Shown: positions 9,301 through 17,526 of the stretch, one piece after another | Numbering within the stretch: position 1 is the stretch's first letter | Layout of the letters: each line of letters opens with the position of its first letter | Made by a program: the position numbers and the translations under genes | The notes under the pieces: model-generated | Database searches by the model: none | What the model saw: the letters and a program-made list of their open reading frames with translations, nothing else | What the model was told of the DNA's origin: nothing | Assembly: GCA_017621455.1 (NCBI GenBank) | Contig: JAGATC010000019.1 | Location: 81,576 to 145,575, forward strand | DNA from: Alistipes sp. | Lineage (GTDB): Bacteria; Bacteroidota; Bacteroidia; Bacteroidales; Rikenellaceae | DNA: 64,000 nucleotides | Direction: 5' to 3'

Positions 9301-10572
9301 GACGCCTTCTCGGGTCACACCTACAACATCCCCGAGTGGCAGAACGTACACAAGATCGACGACAAGGAGCTCTGGGCAGAGCGTATGTTCCTCAAGGAGC
9401 GCCTTATCAAGACTATCCGCAAGCGTTATAGCGATCCTACACAGGTGCGTCTACAGTCGCCCCGACAGATGGTTCAGGTTACCGAGAGCATCAAGCCCGA
9501 CGTGCTTACCATCGGTTTTGCTCGCCGCTTCGCTACATACAAGCGTGCATACCTTCTCTTTACCAACCTCGAGCGCTTGTCGGCGTTGGTAAACAACAAG
9601 GAGCGCCCCGTGCAGTTCATCTTCGCAGGTAAGGCTCACCCCAACGATAAGCCCGGTCAGGACCTTATCAAGCGCATCGTTGAGGTGTCGGCAATGCCCG
9701 AGTTCGTAGGTAAGATTGTCTTCTTGCAGAACTACGACATGGAGCTTGCACGCCGCATGGTACAGGGCGTTGACGTATGGCTCAACACTCCTACCCGTCC
9801 TTTGGAGGCTTCGGGTACATCGGGCGAGAAGTGCGTGATGAACGGTGTAATGCAGTTCTCGGTACTCGACGGCTGGTGGGTTGAGGGCTACAGAGAGGGT
9901 GCTGGCTGGATGCTTCCTATGGAGCGTTCGTATGCCGATCAGCGCTTCCAGGATGAGCTCGACGCCGAGATGATATACAACACCATCGAGGAGCAGATCG
10001 TGCCTCTCTACTACGATCGTGCCGAGGATGGCGTGCCTCACCGCTGGGTGAATGCCGTGAAGAAGTGCGTGGCAGACATCGCCTCGAACTTCACCACAAA
10101 CCGCATGCTCATCGACTACGAGGAGCGCTTCTACAACAAGCTCGCAGCACGTAAGGGTCTTATGTTGGACAACAACTACCTCATGGCGCGCCAGATTGCA
10201 GCATGGAAGCGTAAGGTGTCGGCAGCATGGGATAATGTCAACATTATCGACGTTAAGCGTGCCGAGATTGAGTCGGAGGCAATATATGTGGGCAAGAAGT
10301 ACCACTTCGAGCTTACCATTGACCTCGCAGGCTTGGCTAAGGAGGACATTGGCGCTGAGTTGGTTGTAGCTACACAGATTGAGGCTGGCCAGGCAGCTAA
10401 TGTTGTCGAGACACGCCGCTTGCATGTTATTGCCGAGGAGGGTAACACCGTAACTCTCGCATTGGACTACGCACCTGAGCACACAGGTATGTTCGATGTA
10501 GCATTGCGTGTGTTCCCAACTAACGACAAGCTCGAGCACCGTATGGACTTTGCACTTGTTAAGTGGGCATAA
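6328..10572 (+). CDS. Glycogen synthase / alpha-glucan phosphorylase fusion
   Basis: 1414 residues, two enzymes in one chain. The N-terminal part (about 1-550) is a GT3-like glycogen synthase: it opens FEVSWEVCNKVGGIHTVI and has the E-x7-E catalytic pair at E437 and E445 (FASYYEPWGYTPLESVAYG). A DUF3417-type linker follows (about 580-690, LEELSRNLWWCW). The C-terminal part (about 690-1300) is a GT35 alpha-glucan phosphorylase with the PLP-lysine motif SGTSGEKCVMNG, K1168. A beta-rich tail closes the chain. The first half would extend glucan chains from nucleotide-glucose and the second would release glucose-1-phosphate. Similar fusions are known in Bacteroidetes. The branching enzyme is at 20588-22642. 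Confidence 0.93.
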   Translation: MSNVNLTPDYLFEVSWEVCNKVGGIHTVIASKAHTVKSEMGDKYITIGPDFSFDAANPEFNEDQTLLAAWRETLYNQGVRVRIGRWAIDGSPIAILIDFKSFIREKDNILKQLWESYHVDSLSGQWDYVEPVLFGHAAGVVIASFAETFCQHSDKIVAHFHEWMAAAGSLYLRDNAPYVATVFSTHATVMGRCIAGNRLPLYNDLHKFNADELARQFNVMAKHSLEKSAATYADAFLTVSDITANECRYLLGREVTRITPNGFENGFVPAEDKLAKVRETSRRKMLDVARATWGYNFAENTLIVGTSGRYEFHNKGIDVFLESLKQLATSNIDRDVLAVIAVPAGNLGAREDLAQHLADANNAIDPAEKRYLTHYLESPAWDQVSQSIEGSILSTTASRVKVLFVPTYLNGNDGIFNLPYYDMLAGVDLTIFASYYEPWGYTPLESVAYGVPTVTTTLAGFGMWVAKQANHNGVDIVRRDDYNTREVVLQITDIIKRYMDMSDEALAEARKAAAEISATALWKRLFKEYKQAYEEAIDNSVSRTNRVLIDGGGRAEQINFVRQQLTSNRPSWHRLMVEKGIPERLKPLEELSRNLWWCWTVAARDLFESVDEELWVKVDRNPIALLDKLSASRCEELCADKDFLKRMDAVYKEFTEYMAEKPSPEHAKVAYFSMEYGLHSSLKIYSGGLGILAGDYLKEASDRNVPMVAVGLLYRYGYFTQRLSAQGAQEATYEAQNFFKLPISPVRDEFGNWVTTQVALPGRTLSARVWKCQVGRTDLFLLDADYEANLEEDRQVTYYLYGGDWENRLKQEILLGVGGIRALVKMGIKQEVYHCNEGHAAFIGVERIRNLIAKKHLSFSEAMEVIRSSSLFTTHTPVPAGHDAFPESMIRQYMSHYPDVLGITWDQFINLGKTNPNDPNEKFSMSVLACNLSQEVNGVSWLHGEVSKDILGNMWPGYFKNELHIGYVTNGVHFPTWVASNLRRLYAKYFGDAFSGHTYNIPEWQNVHKIDDKELWAERMFLKERLIKTIRKRYSDPTQVRLQSPRQMVQVTESIKPDVLTIGFARRFATYKRAYLLFTNLERLSALVNNKERPVQFIFAGKAHPNDKPGQDLIKRIVEVSAMPEFVGKIVFLQNYDMELARRMVQGVDVWLNTPTRPLEASGTSGEKCVMNGVMQFSVLDGWWVEGYREGAGWMLPMERSYADQRFQDELDAEMIYNTIEEQIVPLYYDRAEDGVPHRWVNAVKKCVADIASNFTTNRMLIDYEERFYNKLAARKGLMLDNNYLMARQIAAWKRKVSAAWDNVNIIDVKRAEIESEAIYVGKKYHFELTIDLAGLAKEDIGAELVVATQIEAGQAANVVETRRLHVIAEEGNTVTLALDYAPEHTGMFDVALRVFPTNDKLEHRMDFALVKWA

Positions 10573-10621
10573 ATAATCTCATGTGATAGCGGTGCTACTG
10601 CATCGCTTTCATAAAAGTAAT

Positions 10622-10668
10622 ACCCCGTGGGCTGTACGTCAGAGTACGATTCCACGGGGCATTCTTTT
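10622..10668 (+). terminator. Intrinsic terminator after the glycogen fusion gene
   Basis: Stem ACCCCGTGG (10622-10630) with CCACGGGG (10652-10659) and an inner GTACG/GTACG-type apex, followed by ATTCTTTTCT. The apex resembles that of the dispersed hairpin family. Confidence 0.75.
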
Positions 10669-10723
10669 CTACCCTGAATTCCACCAAGCCTCACAACTAC
10701 CCACTAAAAAGTATTACATACTA

Positions 10724-10753
10724 TTGTAATTATCAAATATTTGCGTATATTTG
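10724..10753 (+). promoter_or_regulatory. Bacteroidetes-type promoter for the Fn3 lipoprotein
   Basis: TTG at 10724-10726, 19-base spacer, TATATTTG at 10746-10753. Start of transcription near 10759, about 50 bases before the ATG. Confidence 0.7.
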
Positions 10754-10810
10754 CACGCTAATATTCTGAAAACAAGACACATTAAAATAACACATTAAAC
10801 TATTCACACA

Positions 10811-12238
10811 ATGAAAAACCTATTTAACACACTTCTCGCAGGCGTTGTGGCGCTTATGTTCATCGGCTGCGAGGATGCAGGCAAGGAGAAGATTGAGGGA
10901 CAGCTCGCTACTCCCGAGTTTACCTGCACGGTAGATGCCAACACCATTATGGTATCGTGGGAGGCCGTAGAGGGTGCTGCCTACTACGAGATTACTCTCT
11001 CAAACAAGGCTACCGAGAAGACCGACAAGACCGTACACCGCTTCGAGGACCTCGAGTACAACACCGAGTACACCGTAAAGCTTCAGGCAATAGCAACCGA
11101 TGAGTCAAAGAACTCGCAGGTAGCAAGCCAGAAGGTTAAGACCGAGGAGCTTCTTTCGTTTCAGTACCGTGAGTGGTATCCCAAGAATGGTGCTGCCGCT
11201 TCTGCCATCTCGAACAATGGTCGTTGGGTTGTTGGTGGTAACGACCGCGCGGGCTTTGTGCTCGACCTATCTAAGGATGAGATGGTAGAGTTTGCTGGTG
11301 CTGAGTTCTCCGATGTTGCTGACGATGGTACTGCCGTAGGTGCAAGCTTCGAGAATAACGCCGATGGTAACGCTGCATTGCTCGTTGGTGATAAGATGGT
11401 TGAGATAGACCTTTCGTCTATTGCCGTAAAGCATGGTATGAGCTGCTGTACGGGCATTACACCCGATGCGACCTATATCGTAGGTTGGTTCTGGGAGTAC
11501 GACGAGGCTAACTCATACTTCGCACAGCAGTATGGCTCTGTTATTCCCTTCTGCTACGATGTGCTTAAGGACCGCGTGACTGTTCCTACCGAGGGCGAGC
11601 GTATCTACAACGAGAATGCTGCAACAGCCATTAAGGCAGTTGCTCCCGACCGTACATTGCTCGGCTACCAGCAGTCTCAGGGTATCCACTCTATCGTGTG
11701 GGCAGACGAGAACACTCCTTACGAGTATGTTCTCTTCGAGTACAATGATAGCTATGAGCCTGTATTCAGCCTCGGTGATACACAGAACCTCTTCTCGCAG
11801 AGTGGTCGCTACATCTACGGCAAGGCTACCGACTTCGTTAATGGTCAGGCGGTAATTCCTGCCGCTTATGACCGCGAGACCAAGGAGCTATACACCTTTA
11901 CTGGTGGTTCTGTGACTGCTATGTCGGATCAGGGTATTGTCTTTATCAACGACGCCCCCTACTACCTCGGTACTACCTCGTATGTTGTGGACATTACCAA
12001 GGGTGAGCCCTACGAGCAGGTTCCTTTCGAGGAGTGGATCTTCGACACTCACAAAGTAGACATCGCGTCGTTCCACCCATCTACAGACGAGACAGATGGT
12101 GACAGTATATACTTGGAGGCTATTATTATGATCGGCGTATCGGAGGATGGCACTAAGTTCCTCGGTATCACCAACACAAATCAGGGTTGGATGACCCTCG
12201 TTGTAGACATCAACGGCCAGCCTACACCACAGCAGTAA
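10811..12238 (+). CDS. Fibronectin type III-like surface lipoprotein
   Basis: 475 residues. Signal peptide with lipobox (ALMFIGC then EDAG), so a lipid-anchored envelope protein. A fibronectin type III-like domain follows (about residues 30-120: ATPEFTCTVDANTIMVSWE, YNTEYTVKLQAIA). The remaining 340 residues contain repeated short strands around glycine and aspartate (SNNGRWVVGGNDRAGFVLD, ITPDATYIVGWFWE, SQSGRYIYGKATDF, SEDGTKFLGITNTNQGW), which suggests a beta-propeller or HAF-like repeat fold. Its ligand is unknown. It has its own promoter and terminator, so it is probably a single-gene unit. Confidence 0.8.
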   Translation: MKNLFNTLLAGVVALMFIGCEDAGKEKIEGQLATPEFTCTVDANTIMVSWEAVEGAAYYEITLSNKATEKTDKTVHRFEDLEYNTEYTVKLQAIATDESKNSQVASQKVKTEELLSFQYREWYPKNGAAASAISNNGRWVVGGNDRAGFVLDLSKDEMVEFAGAEFSDVADDGTAVGASFENNADGNAALLVGDKMVEIDLSSIAVKHGMSCCTGITPDATYIVGWFWEYDEANSYFAQQYGSVIPFCYDVLKDRVTVPTEGERIYNENAATAIKAVAPDRTLLGYQQSQGIHSIVWADENTPYEYVLFEYNDSYEPVFSLGDTQNLFSQSGRYIYGKATDFVNGQAVIPAAYDRETKELYTFTGGSVTAMSDQGIVFINDAPYYLGTTSYVVDITKGEPYEQVPFEEWIFDTHKVDIASFHPSTDETDGDSIYLEAIIMIGVSEDGTKFLGITNTNQGWMTLVVDINGQPTPQQ

Positions 12239-12259
12239 TAGACCGATGTAAAAATAGTA

Positions 12260-12294
12260 TAGGGGGCTATCCAACGTGGATAGTCCCCTATTTA
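12260..12294 (+). terminator. Terminator after the Fn3 lipoprotein
   Basis: Hairpin TAGGGGgCTATCCA / TGGATAGtCCCCTA at about 12260-12290 followed by TTTATTA. Nearly palindromic, so it could also stop minus-strand transcripts. Confidence 0.75.
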
Positions 12295-12365
12295 TTAGTG
12301 ATTAGGAGGATGGCTGTGCACCAAGGTTGGTAGCACCACCATAAACTCTCAAAAGTCCGCTTGAT

Positions 12366-12784
12366 GAGATAATTCAGCATGCATAGATAGATGATGCCTT
12401 ATCACTACGCTTTGTAGTCAGAAGGCATTAGATACAACGCTCGGCAAAAAAAATGCGGATGGGCTGTACTATAGCGTACTGCCCATTCGCATTTACTTTT
12501 GTTAGCGGCAGCAGATGCTACCTTATCACGACTCTTTGTAGTTAGAAGGCATTAGATACGACGCTCGGCCGATTTCAAGACGACAATGGGCAGCACTAAT
12601 GTGCTACCCATTGATATGATAATCGTTAGCGGCAGCAGATGCAGCCTTGTCACGACTCTTTGTAGTTAGAAGGCATTAGATACAACGCTCGGCGAATTTC
12701 GAGGCGATGGGCTGTACTATAGCGTACTGCCCATTGCTGAGATAATTCGTTAGCGGAAGTAGATGATGCCTTATCACTACAAAG
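12366..12784. repeat. Tandem array of three nested-hairpin elements plus a partial copy
   Basis: Units lie at 12410-12532, 12533-12657 and 12658-12784, each beginning CTTTGTAGT(C/T)AGAAGGCATTAG; a right-end remnant precedes them (12366-12409). Each unit has GATACAACGCTCGGC (GATACGACG in the second), an inner hairpin (first unit: GCGGATGGGC / GCCCATTCGC around TGTACTATAGCGTACT), then GTTAGCGG-AG-AGATG, CCTTATCAC and an arm complementary to the start (ACTACAAAG in the last). The array ends three bases before the stop codon of the minus-strand gene at 12787, so it would be the first thing transcribed after the RND operon. It could act as a terminator or mRNA 3'-end structure, or be a REP-like repeat. 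Confidence 0.85.
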
Positions 12785-12786
12785 AC

Positions 12787-13080
12787 CTACATGCACTGCG
12801 TAATATCCCACACAAACGCACGCGAGCCCTGCTGCTTTGTGGTAAAGTCTATCTCGCGCACTGCCTCCAATAGCTCCTCAACCTTGTGGTCCTCGACGAT
12901 GGCAAGGATAGAGGTATTCATTGAGGGCCATGCGTGTGTGCCATAGTGAGGCTCACCATCGTAGGTGCCACGACCCTCGGTGAGTGCCCAACGTGTAAAG
13001 CCACGAACACCATGATCGTCGAGCATCTTATTCACTCGGTCGGTAAGTGCCTGGTTGTATGATAGAAAGAATGCTTTCAT
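12787..13080 (-). CDS. PG0541-type transporter-associated small protein
   Basis: 97 residues, cytoplasmic. It resembles the PG0541 family of small proteins encoded at the end of RND efflux operons in Bacteroidetes (MKAFFLSYNQALTDRVNKML, then GTHAWPSMNTSILAIVED). The alternating strand-helix pattern with a C-terminal VEELLEAVREID helix suggests a ferredoxin-like or PII-like fold. Position supports a link to the pump: it starts 62 bases after the RND permease gene on the same strand. A regulatory role for the pump is inference. Confidence 0.8.
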   Translation of the reverse strand: MKAFFLSYNQALTDRVNKMLDDHGVRGFTRWALTEGRGTYDGEPHYGTHAWPSMNTSILAIVEDHKVEELLEAVREIDFTTKQQGSRAFVWDITQCM

Positions 13081-13142
13081 CGCTTAAAGTTATTTATTGT
13101 CGGCGGACGTATGCCCGCCGACTATTGTTAATGTTAATCTAC

Positions 13143-16100
13143 TTACTGGTTCTTCTCCATCTGCTGGCGGATGAATGCCTCGTCCTGAGCATCGCGTGCT
13201 GCCTTACGACGTGCACGACGCTCCTTAGAGCCCTCGAGCATAGCGTAGAGCGAAGGCACGATGAAGAGAGTGATGATGGTAGACATCAACAGACCGCCCA
13301 CAACGGCGATACCCATAGGCTGCCATGTCTCCGAACCCTCACCGATACCAAGTGCCATAGGCAACATACCGAGTATGGTGGTGAGCGATGTCATCAACAC
13401 AGGGCGCAGACGGCTCTTACCACCCTGGATAACGGCGTCAGAGATTGACGTACCACGCTCGACGAGCAGGTTCATGTAGTCCACCATCACGATACCGTTC
13501 TTAGTAACAATACCCACAAGCATGATGGCACCGATAAGAGCGATAATCGAGAGCGGAGTGTTTGTCATCCACAGTGCGATGAATACACCCGACATAGCGA
13601 ATGGGATGGTAAACATGATGATGAATGGGTAGACGAGAGACTCGAACTGTGTAGCCATCACGATGTATACCAAGATGATGATAAGAATCAAAAGTACACC
13701 GATATCCGAGAATGCCTCACCCTGGTCCTCGATAGAACCACCAATCTCAAGAGTTAGACCTGCGGGCACCTCATAGTCAGCAAGCATAGCCTCAACCTCG
13801 GCAACAGCATCACCAAGAGCTACATCTGCACCCACCGAGCCCTCGACAGTGATGATACGCTGACGGTTCTCACGCTCAATCTCAGGTGACGCATACTCCT
13901 CAGAGATGGTAGCCACCTCCTTAAGCTTAATAGGCTGACCCATAGAGGTGTAGAGCACGATGTTCTCGAGGTCCTCGATATTCTCGCGATATGACTCATC
14001 GTAGCGTACTACAATGTCGTACTCGTCACCATCCTCACGATACTTAGCGCACTCGAAACCATAGATACGGTTACGAACAAACTGCGCCGCTGAGGCTGAA
14101 TTCATGCCGTAGTATGCGAGCTTCTCACGGTCGAAGCGTACGTTAAGCTCGGGCTCGAGGTCCTCACGTGAGAGCTTAACGTCACGCATGGTACCAAGCT
14201 GTGACATGAGACCCTGAAGCTCCTTAGCCGTAGACATAGCATCGTCCATGTTGTGGCCAAAGACCTTAATATTCACGGTACTTGAACCCGACATACCACC
14301 CTGCTGGCCACCAGGAATCACCTGATACTCAATAATCTCGGGGATATAGTCGTAGTTAGTCTGGTTGTACTCGCTAATGTTATCCTGGATAGCCTGCAAG
14401 TCGGCACGCAACTCATCCGAAATCTCGAAAATCGAAGGACGCTCGATATCCGAACGACGAGGCATACGCAGGTTGAAGTTGATAAGGTGCGAGCCCGTAG
14501 TCTGCATCGCTGCAAAGGCGTTATTTGCAGAGTTCTCACCGGCAGAGGTACTTACCATGTGGATGTAGGGGTACTTCGTATTGAGCAACGAGTCTATCAT
14601 GCGAGCCACCTTCGTTGTCTGGTCTACGTGGGTATTCTGAGGCACCTTGACGGTCATAGAGATACGCGCATTATCAGAAGGTGGGAAGAACTCCGTAGGC
14701 ACCTGGCTCACGAGCAACAACGACACGCCGAAGACTGCCATAAGTACCAATGTAGCACTCTTACGCCACTTAACCACAAAGCGAAGCATCTTCTCATAGA
14801 TGTTATCGAGCCAGATAAGGAACTTATCGATAGGCTTATACACGATACCGATGCCCTTGTAGGTGTGGGCACCACCATCGAGCTTAAGCAGATATGCCGA
14901 GAGCATAGGCGTAAGCGTAATTGCCGCAGCGGTACTTACGCAGACTACGATGGTTACAATCCAACCGAGCTCTCTAAAGAGGATACCCGACATACCAGGA
15001 ATCATCGTAAGAGGCATAAACACGGCAACAACAACCAACGTAGTGGCGATAACCGACAACCACACCTCGTTCGTAGCATAGATTGCCGCCTCCTTAGGCT
15101 TCGAGCCACGCTCGATGTGTGTAGTAATGTTCTCCAACACCACAATCGCGTCATCCACAACCATACCGATAGCGATAGATAGCGCCGAGAGCGAGATGAT
15201 GTTAAGCGTAGAACCTACTGCATAGAGGTAGATAAAGGCACAGATAAGCGAGATGGGGATGGTCAAGCAGATGATGAACGTAGCACGCCAACGACCAAGG
15301 AAGAACATCACCACCAAGATTACGAAGATGAAGGCGAACATGATGGTCTCGGCCAACGAGTTGATGGCATTCTTAATCTCCTGCGACGACTCGAAGATGG
15401 TCTCTACCTTACAATCGGGTGGAAGTGTAGGGATAATCTCCTCGAGCTTCGCCTGCACATCCTCGATAATCTGTACCGAGTTAGCACCTGTCTGCTTCTG
15501 CACAAGGATACGCACACCTGGACGACCATTGATGCGCTCATCCATGGTCTTCTCCTCGAGCGTATCTTTAATCTCGGCAACATCCGAGAGCATGACAGTA
15601 CGGCCATTCTGATTCGAGATAACGATATCGAAGAGCTCACGGCTATCGTCAAACTCGATATCGGTCTTTACGTTAAACGTCTGATTACCAAGGTCAAGCT
15701 TACCTGCTGGGATGTTGATATTCTCGGCAGCAATAATCTGACCGAGCTGCTCAACAGTAAGGCCGTATGCCTCAAGCTTCTTGGGGTCGACATTTACCTG
15801 CACCTCACGCTCACGAGCACCAACAACGGCAACAGAACCGATGCCGTTAATACGGTTAAGCTCGTTAACCACCTTGTCGTCAAGAATCTTGTAAAGTGCA
15901 TTGTAGCTCTCGTCTGCCGTAACTGAGAGCATCATAACGGGAATCATCGAAGATGAGAACTTCATAACTGTGGGGAACTCCACATCCTCGGGGAGCAACG
16001 ACTGTGTGCGGCTCACGACATCACGCACATCGTTCGTAGCCTCCGTCAGATCACATCCATATTCAAATTCGAGTGTGATCATAGAGACGTTGTCCGACGA

Positions 16101-16349
16101 CTTCGATGTAATCTTATCAAGGTTATCCACCGAGTTGAGCTGGTCCTCCAGCACTCGGGTGATGTTGGTCTCGATATCCTCGGCATTACCTCCTGGATAC
16201 ATCGTGATAACACTGATGTAGGGCACCTCGATATCGGGATACTGGTCGATGCCGAGCTTGCTCACCGAGAACAAGCCAAAGACAATGACCGCTATAAATA
16301 TTAGCGCGGTAGAGATCGGTTTTCGTACCGCCGATTCGTAAATTTTCAT
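13143..16349 (-). CDS. RND efflux pump inner-membrane permease (AcrB/HAE family)
   Basis: 1068 residues, the usual size. The first helix follows MKIYESAVRKPISTALIFI, then a large periplasmic loop, helices containing the proton-relay aspartate pair (GMVVDDAIVVLENI), a second large loop, and the C-terminal helix block (IMATQFESLVYPFIIMFTIPF region). Such proteins trap drugs, bile salts or lipophilic compounds in the periplasm and pass them to the outer-membrane channel using the proton gradient. The adaptor and TolC-type genes lie directly upstream in the same unit. The C-terminal tail is basic and rich in charged residues (GSKERRARRKAARDAQDE). Confidence 0.95.
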   Translation of the reverse strand: MKIYESAVRKPISTALIFIAVIVFGLFSVSKLGIDQYPDIEVPYISVITMYPGGNAEDIETNITRVLEDQLNSVDNLDKITSKSSDNVSMITLEFEYGCDLTEATNDVRDVVSRTQSLLPEDVEFPTVMKFSSSMIPVMMLSVTADESYNALYKILDDKVVNELNRINGIGSVAVVGAREREVQVNVDPKKLEAYGLTVEQLGQIIAAENINIPAGKLDLGNQTFNVKTDIEFDDSRELFDIVISNQNGRTVMLSDVAEIKDTLEEKTMDERINGRPGVRILVQKQTGANSVQIIEDVQAKLEEIIPTLPPDCKVETIFESSQEIKNAINSLAETIMFAFIFVILVVMFFLGRWRATFIICLTIPISLICAFIYLYAVGSTLNIISLSALSIAIGMVVDDAIVVLENITTHIERGSKPKEAAIYATNEVWLSVIATTLVVVAVFMPLTMIPGMSGILFRELGWIVTIVVCVSTAAAITLTPMLSAYLLKLDGGAHTYKGIGIVYKPIDKFLIWLDNIYEKMLRFVVKWRKSATLVLMAVFGVSLLLVSQVPTEFFPPSDNARISMTVKVPQNTHVDQTTKVARMIDSLLNTKYPYIHMVSTSAGENSANNAFAAMQTTGSHLINFNLRMPRRSDIERPSIFEISDELRADLQAIQDNISEYNQTNYDYIPEIIEYQVIPGGQQGGMSGSSTVNIKVFGHNMDDAMSTAKELQGLMSQLGTMRDVKLSREDLEPELNVRFDREKLAYYGMNSASAAQFVRNRIYGFECAKYREDGDEYDIVVRYDESYRENIEDLENIVLYTSMGQPIKLKEVATISEEYASPEIERENRQRIITVEGSVGADVALGDAVAEVEAMLADYEVPAGLTLEIGGSIEDQGEAFSDIGVLLILIIILVYIVMATQFESLVYPFIIMFTIPFAMSGVFIALWMTNTPLSIIALIGAIMLVGIVTKNGIVMVDYMNLLVERGTSISDAVIQGGKSRLRPVLMTSLTTILGMLPMALGIGEGSETWQPMGIAVVGGLLMSTIITLFIVPSLYAMLEGSKERRARRKAARDAQDEAFIRQQMEKNQ

Positions 16350-16416
16350 CTATATTGAGTTTTTAGTATGACGTAGGTCGTGCAACTAACGTTAGCTTTG
16401 ACTATCTTATCGGGGG

Positions 16417-17475
16417 TTACTCCTCTACCACTGCGGGCTGCTCCGTAGCCACGGGGGCATCGTTTACAACCTCCACAGCCTTGCCGTCCATAAGACGTGC
16501 GAACGATGAGGTGGCAACAACCTCACCCGCCTGAAGACCATCGGTAATCTCAATCATGTCACCCACACGGCGACCATCGGTAACGAAACGATACTCAGCT
16601 ACACCATCCTTGATAACGTAAACGTAGCGCTCTGAAGAGCCAATCTGCTTCTGCAAAGCATAGTCGGGAATCATGACACTCTCGCGGGTACCCATCTTGA
16701 ATGTCGCGCGAGCGTACATGCCAGGGCGAAGCTTAAGCGATGAGTTAGGGATGGTTATCTCCACGCCAAAGGTACGTGTGCGGGCGTCGAGTGCAGGGTT
16801 AATGCGCGATACCGTACCCTCGAACTGCTCACCAGGGAAGATGTCAGCCTCGATGGTAACCTTATCACCAACCTTTACGCTGGTAAAGTACTGCTCCGAA
16901 ACATTGGCCATAACCTTTAGTTTGTCGATCTGCATGATGTGGAGGATAGGCATCGATGCAAACAAATCACCATCCTCGAAGTTACGTGCTGTAACAACAC
17001 CCGAAATGGGCGACTTGATGGTTGAGTTCTTGCGAAGGTTCTCCACAACCTCACGCTGAAGGTCGAGCGTATTCTTCATCTGAATGAGCTGCTGGTCAGA
17101 GATACCACCAGCCTCGTGTACGGGGACCATACGATTGTAGTTATCCTCGGTAGTTGCGAGGTTAAGCTCCTGCTGCTTGAGGGTGGTCTGGTCGAGAATG
17201 ACGATTGTCTGACCTGCCGACACCTTATCGCCTACGTCAACAAGGATGCGGTCGATATGCAAGCCCTGCGCTGCGGGGGTGATGTCGTTCTCCTTAAATG
17301 CCATAATCTCCGAGGTGTAGGTCTCATCTACGCTGACCGTATGTACCTCGGCAACAGTGGTCTTAATGGTCACAGCGGTCTGCTCCGCAGCTGGGGTCTC
17401 GCTCTTGCTTGTGCTATTCGAGTTGCAGGCAACAAGAGCCACAGCCATAAACATAAACATTAAACTCTTCTTCAT
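16417..17475 (-). CDS. RND efflux periplasmic adaptor lipoprotein
   Basis: 352 residues. Signal peptide with lipobox ALVACNSN, then the membrane-fusion-protein order: beta barrel strand and lipoyl half (PAAQGLHIDRILVDVGDKV), alpha-helical hairpin (about 100-150), second lipoyl half (TIKSPISGVVTARNFEDGD), beta barrel (TVSRINPALDARTRTFGVEI) and membrane-proximal domain. It links the RND permease to the outer-membrane channel. It sits between the TolC-like gene and the permease gene, spaced 51 and 67 bases. The C-terminus is short and acidic. Confidence 0.95.
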   Translation of the reverse strand: MKKSLMFMFMAVALVACNSNSTSKSETPAAEQTAVTIKTTVAEVHTVSVDETYTSEIMAFKENDITPAAQGLHIDRILVDVGDKVSAGQTIVILDQTTLKQQELNLATTEDNYNRMVPVHEAGGISDQQLIQMKNTLDLQREVVENLRKNSTIKSPISGVVTARNFEDGDLFASMPILHIMQIDKLKVMANVSEQYFTSVKVGDKVTIEADIFPGEQFEGTVSRINPALDARTRTFGVEITIPNSSLKLRPGMYARATFKMGTRESVMIPDYALQKQIGSSERYVYVIKDGVAEYRFVTDGRRVGDMIEITDGLQAGEVVATSSFARLMDGKAVEVVNDAPVATEQPAVVEE

Positions 17476-17526
17476 ATCTATTTCTCTTTATTATTGTTAT
17501 TCTTTAAGTGTGTTGTAGATTTATGG

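Noticed and set aside
9451..10539. 362-codon minus-strand frame inside the glycogen fusion gene
   Set aside because: Shadow frame of strongly biased codons in the real gene; no domain or regulatory context.
12410..12784. CRISPR array
   Set aside because: The tandem units are contiguous with internal palindromes and no unique spacers of regular length, and no cas genes are near.
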